This document shows positions 1-6,957 of a stretch of DNA of 42,347 bases, one piece after another. Positions within the stretch are counted from its first letter, which is position 1; every line of letters starts with the position of its first letter. Made by a program: the position numbers and the translations under genes. The notes below the pieces were generated by a model. It saw only the letters and a program-made list of their open reading frames with translations. It was not told where the DNA came from and searched no databases. Source of the stretch: a virus; IMG/VR virus record IMGVR_UViG_3300028383_000093, positions 1-42,347 of that record; one strand, 5' to 3'.

Positions 1-895
1 TGAGGTACGTGAACTTGACCTTGTCTCCATTACTTACTTTGCCGTACCGGGAACCATTCCCCGACCGATCGATCCAGTTGTTGTACAGGAGAGCACCCCG
101 AACATGAATCGGTGTCCCCTTCAGGTATATACTACTCGGATCAACCCATTTGTCAATATCCGATACGCCACGCGGGAACGATACATCCTCGGGGGGGAGT
201 GTCTTGAAGTGCCGCTTGAATGTCTGGATCGCTTCCTGTGACTTCTCTTCGGACCCCGAGATAATCACCTTGAAAATCTCTTTCAAGCCCTCACGACACG
301 CCGATGGGGTTGACGACTTGATCGCCTCGATACCCATGATCTTGAGTTTGGGGTCGGAGTACCTGACACCCTCATTATCATGGACATTGAGGATATACCG
401 CTTCTTGGCCGTCCAGATACCACGATCGGCAATCACTTCCCGAGACATTTCCATGCGGTTTTCGTACCCGCCAAACCGATCGTACATACGGGCATACGCA
501 TCGGCGATAACCGGCTCGATCTTCTCGGAGCAGATCGTGTCAAGGAAGTCTATGGGCTTGGACGGCTTGAACCGATCGACCAGATCGCCCATATTGACAT
601 ACAATGAGTCTGTATCAATCGCAATCACATAGTCGACCGAATCAGTCGACAGGATCTTGTTCAGGTACTGGTTCACTGCCTTCTCGGCCCACTGGATCGC
701 CATGCGTCCGGATGCCGTGATCCCCTCGGCCATTGGCATCGAGAAGTACCGAAAGTATTGATTGCCATAGGCACCGTACAGCGAATTCAAGCTAATTTTG
801 ATACTCTGCTCTTTTGTACCAAGATTAAGGACCTTCTTTGAAATATTTTTTCTAAGGGCTAAAAGTTCATCGTCGGTATACTCACTCAATTCCAT
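1..895 (-). CDS. 43: DNA polymerase gp43, C-terminal fragment (43B), cut by window edge
   Basis: Second half of a split family B replicative DNA polymerase. The reverse strand is open from an ATG at 895 to the window edge. The translation begins MELSEYTDDELLALRKNISK, then polymerase motif B (KISLNSLYGAYGN) and motif C (AIDTDSLY), the catalytic Asp pair of the palm. Motif A and the exonuclease lie on the separate upstream gene at 1908-3392. The ATG lies inside the last codons of the intervening endonuclease gene (10-base overlap), with an AGAGG ribosome site 8-9 bases upstream inside that gene, so translation is probably coupled. No polymerase segment looks missing: the end of 43A and the start of 43B join at a fingers helix. 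Known in the family: T4-like Aeromonas phages also have split gp43 polymerases. Inference: the two chains assemble into one enzyme. The C-terminal thumb and clamp-binding tail are outside the window. Confidence 0.93.
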   Translation of the reverse strand, partial: MELSEYTDDELLALRKNISKKVLNLGTKEQSIKISLNSLYGAYGNQYFRYFSMPMAEGITASGRMAIQWAEKAVNQYLNKILSTDSVDYVIAIDTDSLYVNMGDLVDRFKPSKPIDFLDTICSEKIEPVIADAYARMYDRFGGYENRMEMSREVIADRGIWTAKKRYILNVHDNEGVRYSDPKLKIMGIEAIKSSTPSACREGLKEIFKVIISGSEEKSQEAIQTFKRHFKTLPPEDVSFPRGVSDIDKWVDPSSIYLKGTPIHVRGALLYNNWIDRSGNGSRYGKVSNGDKVKFTYL

Positions 896-1842
896 TGCAA
901 CAACCTCTCAAAACACTTGCACTTTGTATCATTTATTTCAAAGTCTGTAAACCTTATCACAAGGTACCCATGATCAGACGCATACTCTTCAAATTTTCTG
1001 TCCAATTCTTTTTGCTCGTCCGTTGAGTGCCAGTATACCCCGTCGATCTCAACCAGTATGCCCACATCGTTTATTAAGAAGTCGTATCTATGGGTGCCAG
1101 ATTGTATTTGATATTGGCGAGTGTAATCGACATCATTTTCATCACACCATTTAGCAAACGCCCTTTCCGGTTGTGTAAATCTGTATGCACCTTCACTTTG
1201 CAAATGAATGCCGATAATACCATCATAGGCAAGTTTTCTTTGGCGTTCTCTTGCTTCTTCGGTCCAGACAAGCTCGGCTCTTTCTGAGTACGATCTAACA
1301 GGTATGCTATACTTGTGGATAAGTGTGCGGATGTAATTGTTTGGGACATCAAAAAGATTAGCAATCTCTTTCATAGTCTTTTTTTCAATATGATATAATT
1401 CGTGAAGTTCATTTTTTTGTATTTTAGGACGATCTTTAAGATGTGCCTCTGATATCCTGTCTCTATGTATTTCGTTCTTTTTTCTTGAAAGTATTTCAGG
1501 GCGCCTCTCTTTAATTGCTGCATACATTTGCCAATAATTGGCTGAAAGATCTTTGCAGATTTGTCTCAAAGACTCCCCAGTCTCTAAAGAGGATATGACA
1601 GAGTCGATGTTTTCATCTATTTCTTTTTTAATGCTAGGATCTTTAATCCCTTTGTAATGAGAATGTGCAATTATATAATACCCATGGCTACTCTCTATTA
1701 GAGTTTTTGCTCCACGATAACGAATATTTAATATGCGACATATCTCAGGGAGATTTGTCCCCGTTTTGTTAAGGTTAATAATCGTGCCAATATTTTCCGA
1801 TATCATTCTTTGCTGCTTTTCTTGTACTGTTTCCTTTTTCAT
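886..1842 (-). CDS. Homing endonuclease, Vsr/EDxHD (PD-(D/E)XK-like) type, splitting gp43
   Basis: A 318-residue free-standing endonuclease between the two halves of the DNA polymerase gene. The N-terminal two thirds hold three helix-turn-helix-like repeats (about residues 18-50, 75-112 and 145-185, e.g. TMKEIANLFDVPNNYIRTLI), presumably for DNA recognition. The C-terminal domain (from about 220) has the Vsr-like set E226, D254 in HRYDF, E265-I-D in VEIDGVYWH, H272 and D281, which fits the EDxHD homing nucleases found in fractured phage genes. The gene is visibly richer in A+T than the polymerase halves, a sign of transfer. Its stop overlaps the start of 43B. A TATAAGTA element about 35 bases upstream could be a variant late promoter. 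The target is presumably the intact gp43 fingers sequence of related phages. Family assignment is from motifs only. Confidence 0.85.
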   Translation of the reverse strand: MKKETVQEKQQRMISENIGTIINLNKTGTNLPEICRILNIRYRGAKTLIESSHGYYIIAHSHYKGIKDPSIKKEIDENIDSVISSLETGESLRQICKDLSANYWQMYAAIKERRPEILSRKKNEIHRDRISEAHLKDRPKIQKNELHELYHIEKKTMKEIANLFDVPNNYIRTLIHKYSIPVRSYSERAELVWTEEARERQRKLAYDGIIGIHLQSEGAYRFTQPERAFAKWCDENDVDYTRQYQIQSGTHRYDFLINDVGILVEIDGVYWHSTDEQKELDRKFEEYASDHGYLVIRFTDFEINDTKCKCFERLLQWN

Positions 1843-1876
1843 TTTGGATACACCTGCTCTACGTTTGTCGTACTAT

Positions 1877-1884
1877 TACTTATA
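1877..1884 (-). promoter_or_regulatory. Possible T4-type late promoter (variant TATAAGTA)
   Basis: On the minus strand TATAAGTA sits about 35 bases upstream of the Vsr-like endonuclease start. It differs by one base from the TATAAATA late box used elsewhere in this window. It would let the endonuclease be made late, independently of polymerase transcription. Weak evidence: one mismatch in an A+T-rich gap. Confidence 0.35.
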
Positions 1885-1907
1885 ACATGCAGCACCCAAA
1901 ATAATAA

Positions 1908-3392
1908 TTAATTGACCCCTCTCTTCCTTAGTTCTTTATCAATCTCCTCAAGCTCTGTTTTCTTTTGGAGCATCTCTTTCTTCACACTTTTTCGCTCTTT
2001 GTACATGCTGGCCACGATCTCGGGGATCACGCCGCGCTCACTGGTCTGGAATAACGCCCCGTTTGCGGCGAGGGCATACCCATCAGGGGCCTCGACCTTT
2101 TCGTCAAGACATCGCTGGACCGTCACATTATCCTTGGTCCTTGGGGCAAGCATCTCGGGAGACATGTTGTTCTGTACGATGATCGACGGGTACAGCGAGT
2201 TGAGGTCAAGTGACACGACCCACTTGTGCAGCCCGATCTTCGGGTCCTTGACATACCCACCATCGTACTTTGCTTTATGCGTATCCTCATTCGGGGGAAC
2301 CACGATATTCCGATCCATCAGGGTGCGGTAGATAATCGTGTCCCAGATACCTGTCGTTCCAAAGGTATCGGTGTAGTTGACCCCACCACGGTATGCCATC
2401 GTAAGAGCCAGATTGATCAGACCCAGTTTTTCGTCTATCCGGTGAATCAGTTCCACGTCACGGATGTTATACTCAAGGAACTTCTGGTAATCGTGTTCGT
2501 ACAGGTCATCGAGATTCGAGTACTCCTCGTACGATAGCTTCCGCTCCCCGAGTACCGTGTTTGCGATCGTGTCAAGGCGGTAGTTTTCCTGTTCACCGTA
2601 CGTGTACCCAAACTTCTTGAACAGGTCCATGTAGTCAAGCTGCTGAATGCCGTACAGGACATATGCCTCGCGGGGCTTTTTCATCATCATGACCGTGCGT
2701 TGATTGATGACCCGCCATGGCGACATCTTCTTCAGCATATCGGACCCGACGATCTTGTTGATCCGATTGACCAGATACGGGATATCAAACAGTTGGGTGT
2801 TCCACCCCGTCACCACGTCGGGCGACAGACTCTCTGAATCCCAGTATTCAAGGAACCGGATCAGGAGATCACCCTCATCGGTGCAGTGAATATACTTGAC
2901 CGAGTACTCGGACGCCGACTCATCAAACTCCTTGGTCCCAAAAACATAGTATGTCGAGTCACGCGAACTCTTGAGTGTGATGGCCGTGACTGGCTGCTTT
3001 GCTTCCTCGGGGTGTGGGAACCCTTCGTCGTTTACCGCCACCTCGATATCGATCGACACCACGTTGACGAGCGATGGGTCAAAATCAATATCTCCGGGGA
3101 AACGGTCATAGATAAACTGGGCCACATAGTTCTGATTACCGTACACGCGGAAGTTCTCGATGTCCCGGTGTGCCTCACAGAAGTCCCGAGCCTCCTTCAT
3201 GTTCGAGAACTCTCGCGGCTTTACACGCACACCATCCAGTGCCGTGTACCCAGTTTCTTCAGAACCCGACGGGACATACAGTGTCGGGGAGAAAGGGATC
3301 TTCCGTGCAATCCTCTCACCTGTACCGCTCTCATACCCCCGGTACAGGATGTTATTTCCATACTTGTTCACACATGTATAAAACTCAGTCAT
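1908..3392 (-). CDS. 43: DNA polymerase gp43, N-terminal fragment (43A)
   Basis: First half of the split replicative polymerase, 494 residues. It carries the N-terminal domain, the 3'-5' exonuclease (Exo I VVSIDIEV with D115/E117; Exo II VTGWNTQLFDIPY; Exo III YNIRDVELI) and the first palm motif A (SLDLNSLYPSI). The chain ends in the charged fingers helix (ELEEIDKELRKRG) just after the palm-to-fingers crossing, then VN and a stop. T4 gp43 is a single chain of 898 residues; here the rest is on 43B. A strong hairpin terminator lies just upstream (3431-3464), so this gene needs read-through or its own promoter; I could not recognise one. The coding content up to the break looks intact. Confidence 0.95.
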   Translation of the reverse strand: MTEFYTCVNKYGNNILYRGYESGTGERIARKIPFSPTLYVPSGSEETGYTALDGVRVKPREFSNMKEARDFCEAHRDIENFRVYGNQNYVAQFIYDRFPGDIDFDPSLVNVVSIDIEVAVNDEGFPHPEEAKQPVTAITLKSSRDSTYYVFGTKEFDESASEYSVKYIHCTDEGDLLIRFLEYWDSESLSPDVVTGWNTQLFDIPYLVNRINKIVGSDMLKKMSPWRVINQRTVMMMKKPREAYVLYGIQQLDYMDLFKKFGYTYGEQENYRLDTIANTVLGERKLSYEEYSNLDDLYEHDYQKFLEYNIRDVELIHRIDEKLGLINLALTMAYRGGVNYTDTFGTTGIWDTIIYRTLMDRNIVVPPNEDTHKAKYDGGYVKDPKIGLHKWVVSLDLNSLYPSIIVQNNMSPEMLAPRTKDNVTVQRCLDEKVEAPDGYALAANGALFQTSERGVIPEIVASMYKERKSVKKEMLQKKTELEEIDKELRKRGVN

Positions 3393-3430
3393 ACAACCTC
3401 GACTACACTTTTTCTAATTCGCAAACATAA

Positions 3431-3464
3431 ACACCCCGGTAGGATATCACACCTGCCGGGGTGT
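3431..3464 (-). terminator. Rho-independent terminator upstream of gp43A
   Basis: Minus-strand hairpin with a 9-bp perfect stem (ACACCCCGG with CCGGGGTGT), extended by AGG/CCT after a mismatch, followed by TTTATGTTTG. It ends the transcript of the small Sm-like gene at 3490-3795 just before the polymerase gene. Confidence 0.8.
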
Positions 3465-3489
3465 CAGCAATAGATTTGTGGGGATTGAT

Positions 3490-3795
3490 CTAAGAGGTAA
3501 CGATGTTCTGGTTCGGGGTCATCAGCTTCGAGAACATGTTCTGGTACTGCTTCTCCAGATCATCGACCGGGTCGGTCATGAACATCACGTCCTTCTCCCC
3601 GATTTTGATCCCCGACTCAGATGCCTTACTGTACGCCATAAACGGGGCAAGGCCAAGTTGGTTTGCCTCCGTGGGGATCAGGATCGCAATGTCCTTGAGT
3701 TCGTACACAACACCACGCGCCGAGGTGCTTTCGCTTTTCTGGACGGTGCAGATAATCTCTTCGCCAGTCGTCAGTCGCAGAATCTTGGTACTCAT
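3490..3795 (-). CDS. Conserved T4-like phage protein, possible Sm-like fold (101 aa)
   Basis: A 101-residue protein beginning MSTKILRLTTGEEIICTV. The opening strand with TGEEII, a middle LKDIAILIPT strand and a C-terminal acidic helix (DPVDDLEKQYQNMFSKLM) match a small conserved family of marine T4-like phages as I remember it; an Sm/LSm-like beta-barrel is an inference, not proven. A longer relative with the same opening pattern (FKLSSGEDIIGIV) is encoded at 15311-15793. It stands alone between two terminators (3828-3869 and 3431-3464). GGAG lies 11 bases before the ATG. Function unknown; RNA binding would be the guess if the fold is right. Confidence 0.8.
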   Translation of the reverse strand: MSTKILRLTTGEEIICTVQKSESTSARGVVYELKDIAILIPTEANQLGLAPFMAYSKASESGIKIGEKDVMFMTDPVDDLEKQYQNMFSKLMTPNQNIVTS

Positions 3796-3827
3796 AGTAT
3801 ATCCATCTCCAATATCATTGTTGGGTT

Positions 3828-3869
3828 AAAAAGAACCCCCGAGCAGTTACACAAAGCAACTGACGGGGG
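3828..3869 (-). terminator. Rho-independent terminator after the hsp20 unit
   Basis: On the minus strand CCCCCGTCAGTT pairs with AACTGCTCGGGGG (one small internal mismatch), loop GCTTTGTGT, followed by TTCTTTTT. It ends the hsp20 plus 57-residue gene transcript. Confidence 0.85.
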
Positions 3870-3882
3870 CCGTGTTGCACAA

Positions 3883-4056
3883 TTATTTAGCAGGGAAGAT
3901 TATATCATGCATACGCTTTCGGTGTCTATCCAGTCGGTACGCTTCATCGAATTTACCCTGCCGGGTAAGAGTGAAAATATGATCCGACAAAGTTAGATAC
4001 CGAAACCGTGCGTAGATCCCACGCGCAAGCACGCGAAGGGGGATCGGAAGTTGCAT
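3883..4056 (-). CDS. Small basic hypothetical protein (57 aa)
   Basis: A short reading frame, 57 residues, starting MQLPIPLRVLARGIYARFRY and ending in a basic stretch (YRLDRHRKRMHDIIFPAK). It starts 5 bases after the hsp20 stop, with an AAGGAG ribosome site 8 bases before the ATG, which is among the best in the window, and it ends just before the 3828-3869 terminator. That context strongly supports a real gene co-transcribed with hsp20. Net charge is strongly positive (Arg/Lys rich), so nucleic-acid or ribosome contact is possible. I do not recognise a family. Confidence 0.7.
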   Translation of the reverse strand: MQLPIPLRVLARGIYARFRYLTLSDHIFTLTRQGKFDEAYRLDRHRKRMHDIIFPAK

Positions 4057-4061
4057 TGTCT

Positions 4062-4568
4062 CTACTCCTTCTGATTTTCGGTCAGGAACTCGGGGCGGCG
4101 ATAATCCCCCGTCGGTGAGGTAACATCGATCTTTCGCACACCTTCTGGGGTCGGGGTGATGCGGCGAAGACGCAGTGTCAGCATCCCATTATCAACCTCG
4201 GCACCTTCGACCTCGACGTTTTCAGATAGGGTAAAGTTCCGAGAGAAGTTGCGAAGCGCCAGCCCCTTGTACAGGTATTCGGCCTTTGACGGGTCCTCGG
4301 TTGATGTTTTTTCCCCGCGAACATTTAGAATATCACCGGAAACTTCAACACCAATTTCATCTTTCGTGAAGCCTGCAACGGCCATCTCAATCAGATAGGT
4401 TGTATCGTCGGTCTTGACGATATTGTACGGGGGGTAGTTGGTACCGTTGTTCCACTGGCTTGTCTGTGACATGTCAAACAAGCGGTCAAACACACGGTCA
4501 AAACCAACAAGATGCTTGTCAGCACCCTTGAACATATCATCGAACTTTGGATAGTTGACATGAGTCAT
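4062..4568 (-). CDS. hsp20: Small heat-shock protein Hsp20/IbpA family
   Basis: A 168-residue alpha-crystallin-type chaperone. The N-terminal segment has FDRVFDRLFDMS as in IbpA-like proteins; the alpha-crystallin domain follows from about 50 to 140 with the typical VAGFTKDEIGVEVSGDIL strand pair, LALRNFSRNFTLSENVEV and GMLTLRL. Hsp20 is a regular core gene of marine T4-like phages, placed near gp43 and regA as here. It presumably holds unfolded capsid or host proteins during infection. An AAGGAG site precedes the ATG. A 26-base hairpin (4614-4639) and a late-promoter-like box (4642-4649) lie upstream, so late expression is likely. The 57-residue gene follows in the same unit. Confidence 0.95.
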   Translation of the reverse strand: MTHVNYPKFDDMFKGADKHLVGFDRVFDRLFDMSQTSQWNNGTNYPPYNIVKTDDTTYLIEMAVAGFTKDEIGVEVSGDILNVRGEKTSTEDPSKAEYLYKGLALRNFSRNFTLSENVEVEGAEVDNGMLTLRLRRITPTPEGVRKIDVTSPTGDYRRPEFLTENQKE

Positions 4569-4613
4569 ATTGCTTTCTCCTTAATTGATAAGCGAGTTAC
4601 TAATGGTTAAGTG

Positions 4614-4639
4614 ACTGAGTCCCAATCAGGCGACTCAGT
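4614..4639 (-). promoter_or_regulatory. Leader hairpin upstream of hsp20
   Basis: Perfect 8-bp inverted repeat ACTGAGTC/GACTCAGT with a 10-base loop, between the late-promoter-like box and hsp20. A late transcript starting about 6 bases after the box would begin inside the 5' half of the stem, so only longer read-through RNA would form the full hairpin. No U-run follows, so it is not a clear terminator. Confidence 0.5.
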
Positions 4640-4641
4640 AT

Positions 4642-4649
4642 TATTTATC
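4642..4649 (-). promoter_or_regulatory. Possible late promoter (GATAAATA) of hsp20
   Basis: Minus-strand GATAAATA, one base different from TATAAATA, about 75 bases upstream of the hsp20 start and directly before the leader hairpin. Confidence 0.4.
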
Positions 4650-4692
4650 AGCACAAATAGAAAAAATTGATTCCACGAGAGAACAAGTCTAT

Positions 4693-5460
4693 TTACCCAA
4701 AGTTTTCGGTCAGATCCGCGACCGTCTCCTCAATCCTCCCAAAATCGTACAGGTGGATATCCGTATGCGTCGATGCCATCTTCTCGACAAACCGATTGGT
4801 CGCAAACCCATCATACGTCATGTAATGGAGAAGCCCACCCAGATCTCGAAGTGGATACCTGAGTGAGGGACCGACACCACACAGTTTCATGTACCGGTAC
4901 AGACCCGAGAAGTCTGCTTTCGACGGAACACCGATCCGTGTGTCTGGAAACCTCCGCAGCTTTCTCGGGGAGAGGCACACCTGTGAAATCCCACCAGCAT
5001 ACTTACCGTCGAACTTAAAGTAACCGTAGTATGAGGGCGAGTACTTGTACGGGTATACACCGCAGAGAATAGATTTGAACCCCTGCTTTCGCACCGGGTC
5101 GAGAAGATCATCGTCTTCATGGAACGGGCATTCGACCGAGTCCTTTGTCGATCCCCCGACGAGTAGAACATTCGTCACGCCGATGCTCCTGAGATTCTTG
5201 ATCTGCCGGGTTAGCTCGGCTTTCGACGAAAGGTTTCGTGCGCCGATATGAGGGATGATTCGGGTGGGGGAGACTTTGTCCCTGTCGACCAGTGCCTTGA
5301 CCGCCTTGGTCGTATCCTTGAGTCGTGACTTCGGAAGGTGCGTCACCGTGATGTAGTCGGCATACGTCAGAACAACTTCCGACACACCGTCTGTAATAAT
5401 CTTCTTGGGTGTCTGTTCAACCGAGATGTTAAGACTCGGCAAGGTATTGGTATCTACCAT
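4693..5460 (-). CDS. Methylenetetrahydrofolate reductase-like (MetF-type TIM barrel) protein
   Basis: A 255-residue protein that looks like a reduced MTHFR barrel. Visible MetF-like segments are ADYITVTHLPKSR, RIIPHIGARNLSSKAEL (the position of HLTC in MetF), IGVTNVLLVGGS (position of LALRGD) and CGVYPYKYSPSYY (position of AAYPE). MetF reduces methylene- to methyl-tetrahydrofolate with FAD for methionine synthesis. Several canonical residues are changed (no GDP/AAYPEGHP), so flavin or folate use is uncertain. It could instead serve another one-carbon or amine reaction. Its start overlaps the upstream 59-residue gene by 32 bases, tying it to the regA-62-44 unit. Auxiliary metabolic role is inference. 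Confidence 0.65.
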   Translation of the reverse strand: MVDTNTLPSLNISVEQTPKKIITDGVSEVVLTYADYITVTHLPKSRLKDTTKAVKALVDRDKVSPTRIIPHIGARNLSSKAELTRQIKNLRSIGVTNVLLVGGSTKDSVECPFHEDDDLLDPVRKQGFKSILCGVYPYKYSPSYYGYFKFDGKYAGGISQVCLSPRKLRRFPDTRIGVPSKADFSGLYRYMKLCGVGPSLRYPLRDLGGLLHYMTYDGFATNRFVEKMASTHTDIHLYDFGRIEETVADLTENFG

Positions 5461-5608
5461 TCTCCCAGTTCTCCTTCACTCGCTTCGCTTCATTGATATC
5501 ACGCATTACCTGAGTCGATACGGTCTTCCCGGTTTCGTCTTTCAGGTTCACCGAGTAATGGTCACCCATGTCTGTTTCGTATGTATACACTTCTGCTTTT
5601 CGTGGCAT
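5429..5608 (-). CDS. Small hypothetical protein (59 aa) after regA
   Basis: A 59-residue frame starting 6 bases after the regA stop: MPRKAEVYTYETDMGDHYSV, then a charged C-terminus with DINEAKRVKENWENG. It overlaps the start of the MTHFR-like gene by 32 bases. The tight spacing to regA and codon use like its neighbours support a real gene, but the ribosome site is weak, so translation probably depends on coupling. No family recognised. Confidence 0.65.
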   Translation of the reverse strand: MPRKAEVYTYETDMGDHYSVNLKDETGKTVSTQVMRDINEAKRVKENWENGRYQYLAES

Positions 5609-5614
5609 GACTGT

Positions 5615-6100
5615 TCACCGTCTACTTGAGTTGCCGATACAATACTTGGGTTCGAGGATCCAGTTTTCTTTATCGCGGTACGAGATAATCTTGATCTGCC
5701 GCAGGGGCGCTGTCTCTACCATCTGTGTTGTGTTGACCGGCTCGACAAGTCCCCAGTCAGACAGGAGCATGACGATCGTGTTCCGCCGCCGTAGGTCATT
5801 CTCCATCAGGTTCGACGGCTTGCCATCAAGGAGGAATAGTTCCTTGAAGTGAACGATAAAGTACCGGCCCTGTTTATGTAGGATATGGCATGACTGGAAC
5901 AGCTTGTTCTCGCGCCTCGATGCCACACCGATCCGGGTGAGTGTCTCCCGTACCTTCAGGAAGTCGTCTGGCTCCCGCAACGATACCTCGACCATCATGG
6001 CCGGAGTCCACTCGATCGGCTTGTCAGGATTTACGGGGCTGGGCGATGTCTGCTCAATCGCCGGGGTTTCCCCTGCTGCTGCTGTTGTTGATATAACCAC
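5615..6100 (-). CDS. regA: RegA translational repressor
   Basis: T4 RegA homologue. The conserved body starts MVEVSLREPDDFLKVRETLT and continues QSCHILHKQGRYFIVHFKEL and RRRNTIVMLLSDWGLVE, as in T4 RegA (122 residues), which binds start regions of early mRNAs and blocks translation. Two starts are possible. The longer uses GTG at 6100, inside the end of gp62 (47-base overlap), with AAGGG about 9 bases upstream; it adds a 35-residue Pro/Thr-rich tail. The shorter uses ATG at 5995 and gives 126 residues, close to the family length, but has no clear ribosome site. I give the longer form; the shorter could be the true one. Place between gp62 and gp43 is as in T4. Confidence 0.9.
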   Translation of the reverse strand: MVISTTAAAGETPAIEQTSPSPVNPDKPIEWTPAMMVEVSLREPDDFLKVRETLTRIGVASRRENKLFQSCHILHKQGRYFIVHFKELFLLDGKPSNLMENDLRRRNTIVMLLSDWGLVEPVNTTQMVETAPLRQIKIISYRDKENWILEPKYCIGNSSRR

Positions 6101-6500
6101 CTTTATAGACCCTTTTCTTCAATTCGTTTAACTGTGAATTTGAGAGAAGAGTCAGAGCCTCACGGGCCTTTTCGGTAGAGTAGCCATAATACTCTTTGAC
6201 CACATCGAGGTCATCCAACTCACTCGGTTTCATCCATTTCGAGAAGCGTTTCCGCTTCCTAACCGTATTTAGGAAAAACGCATTTTGAAGAACCGGGTCG
6301 ATATGGTGGTTCTTGTTCATCTCATTCGCATACATGACCGTGTCATTAAAGTACGAGAGTGAACGGTTCACGACAAACGAATCGTACAGGCGCTCGCTCT
6401 CTGGGTATTCCTTGATCAGGTCGCGTTTACTCTGGTTGATCTCCTTGACAAAAGAAAAGACGTTGAGGGATTCATTTTTTGGTGTTGTTGTTGCCGCCAT
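6054..6500 (-). CDS. 62: Clamp-loader small subunit gp62
   Basis: 148 residues, similar to the short gp62 of marine T4-like phages. The pattern VNRSLSYFNDTVMYANEMN, NTVRKRKRFSKWMKPSE and EYYGYSTEKAREALTLLS is characteristic. gp62 forms with gp44 the ATPase complex that opens and loads the gp45 clamp at primer ends. Position between gp44 and regA is as in T4. Its C-terminal tail (NNSSSRGNPGD) is encoded in the region that overlaps the regA extension. Confidence 0.9.
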   Translation of the reverse strand: MAATTTPKNESLNVFSFVKEINQSKRDLIKEYPESERLYDSFVVNRSLSYFNDTVMYANEMNKNHHIDPVLQNAFFLNTVRKRKRFSKWMKPSELDDLDVVKEYYGYSTEKAREALTLLSNSQLNELKKRVYKGGYINNSSSRGNPGD

Positions 6501-6521
6501 TATCAGTTGATCCCACTCTAT

Positions 6522-6704
6522 TCAGTATGCCTGCTGTTTATCCGACCTTACTTCTTGATCCACGTACCCTCGTGGAAAGAAGTGAGGGTACCTTTCCAAC
6601 ATGATCTTAGCATCTTCAAATTTCATGGGCCATGTCGAGACCCAGCGCCCTGATTCCTCGGTCTCTTGACTCCAGTAGGTGATTCGCGCCATGTTCTCAC
6701 TCAT
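6522..6704 (-). CDS. Small hypothetical protein (60 aa)
   Basis: A 60-residue frame, MSENMARITYWSQETEESGR..., aromatic-rich, between gp44 and gp62. Its start overlaps the preceding gene by 8 bases. It lies in the clamp-loader unit and shares its codon use. No domain recognised. Confidence 0.7.
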   Translation of the reverse strand: MSENMARITYWSQETEESGRWVSTWPMKFEDAKIMLERYPHFFPRGYVDQEVRSDKQQAY

Positions 6705-6957
6705 TTTTGGATTCCTCTTTGGGCCGGATCTCGTAGCCGATCTCCCCCAGTTGTTTCACCAAATTTGACATACCCCTTTCATTAAATCGAATTTTACAGT
6801 TATGGCTCAAACCTAAATCACGGGTTGCATATGCAAAATCCTTCAGGTCTTGATCCAGACCCGCCCAGATCGCCTTGAGTTCATTTGTATGTTTGGAATC
6901 CGGCAAAGGTTTCGCCATTTGTTCTTCTTTCTTCTTACCAAATAATCCGAAAAACAT
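6697..6957 (-). CDS. Hypothetical protein (86 aa) coupled to gp44
   Basis: Starts at the ATG that overlaps the gp44 stop as TGATG (MFFGLFGKKKEEQMAK), with GGGGAAG just upstream. The N-terminus is aromatic then basic, the body helical and charged (LKAIWAGLDQDLKDFAYATR). Tight coupling to gp44 suggests an early replication-time role; function unknown. Confidence 0.75.
   Translation of the reverse strand: MFFGLFGKKKEEQMAKPLPDSKHTNELKAIWAGLDQDLKDFAYATRDLGLSHNCKIRFNERGMSNLVKQLGEIGYEIRPKEESKNE

Noticed and set aside
150-3473. Open frames on the plus strand opposite gp43 and its endonuclease
   Set aside because: They lie fully inside well-supported minus-strand genes, lack ribosome sites and family features; they mirror codon bias.
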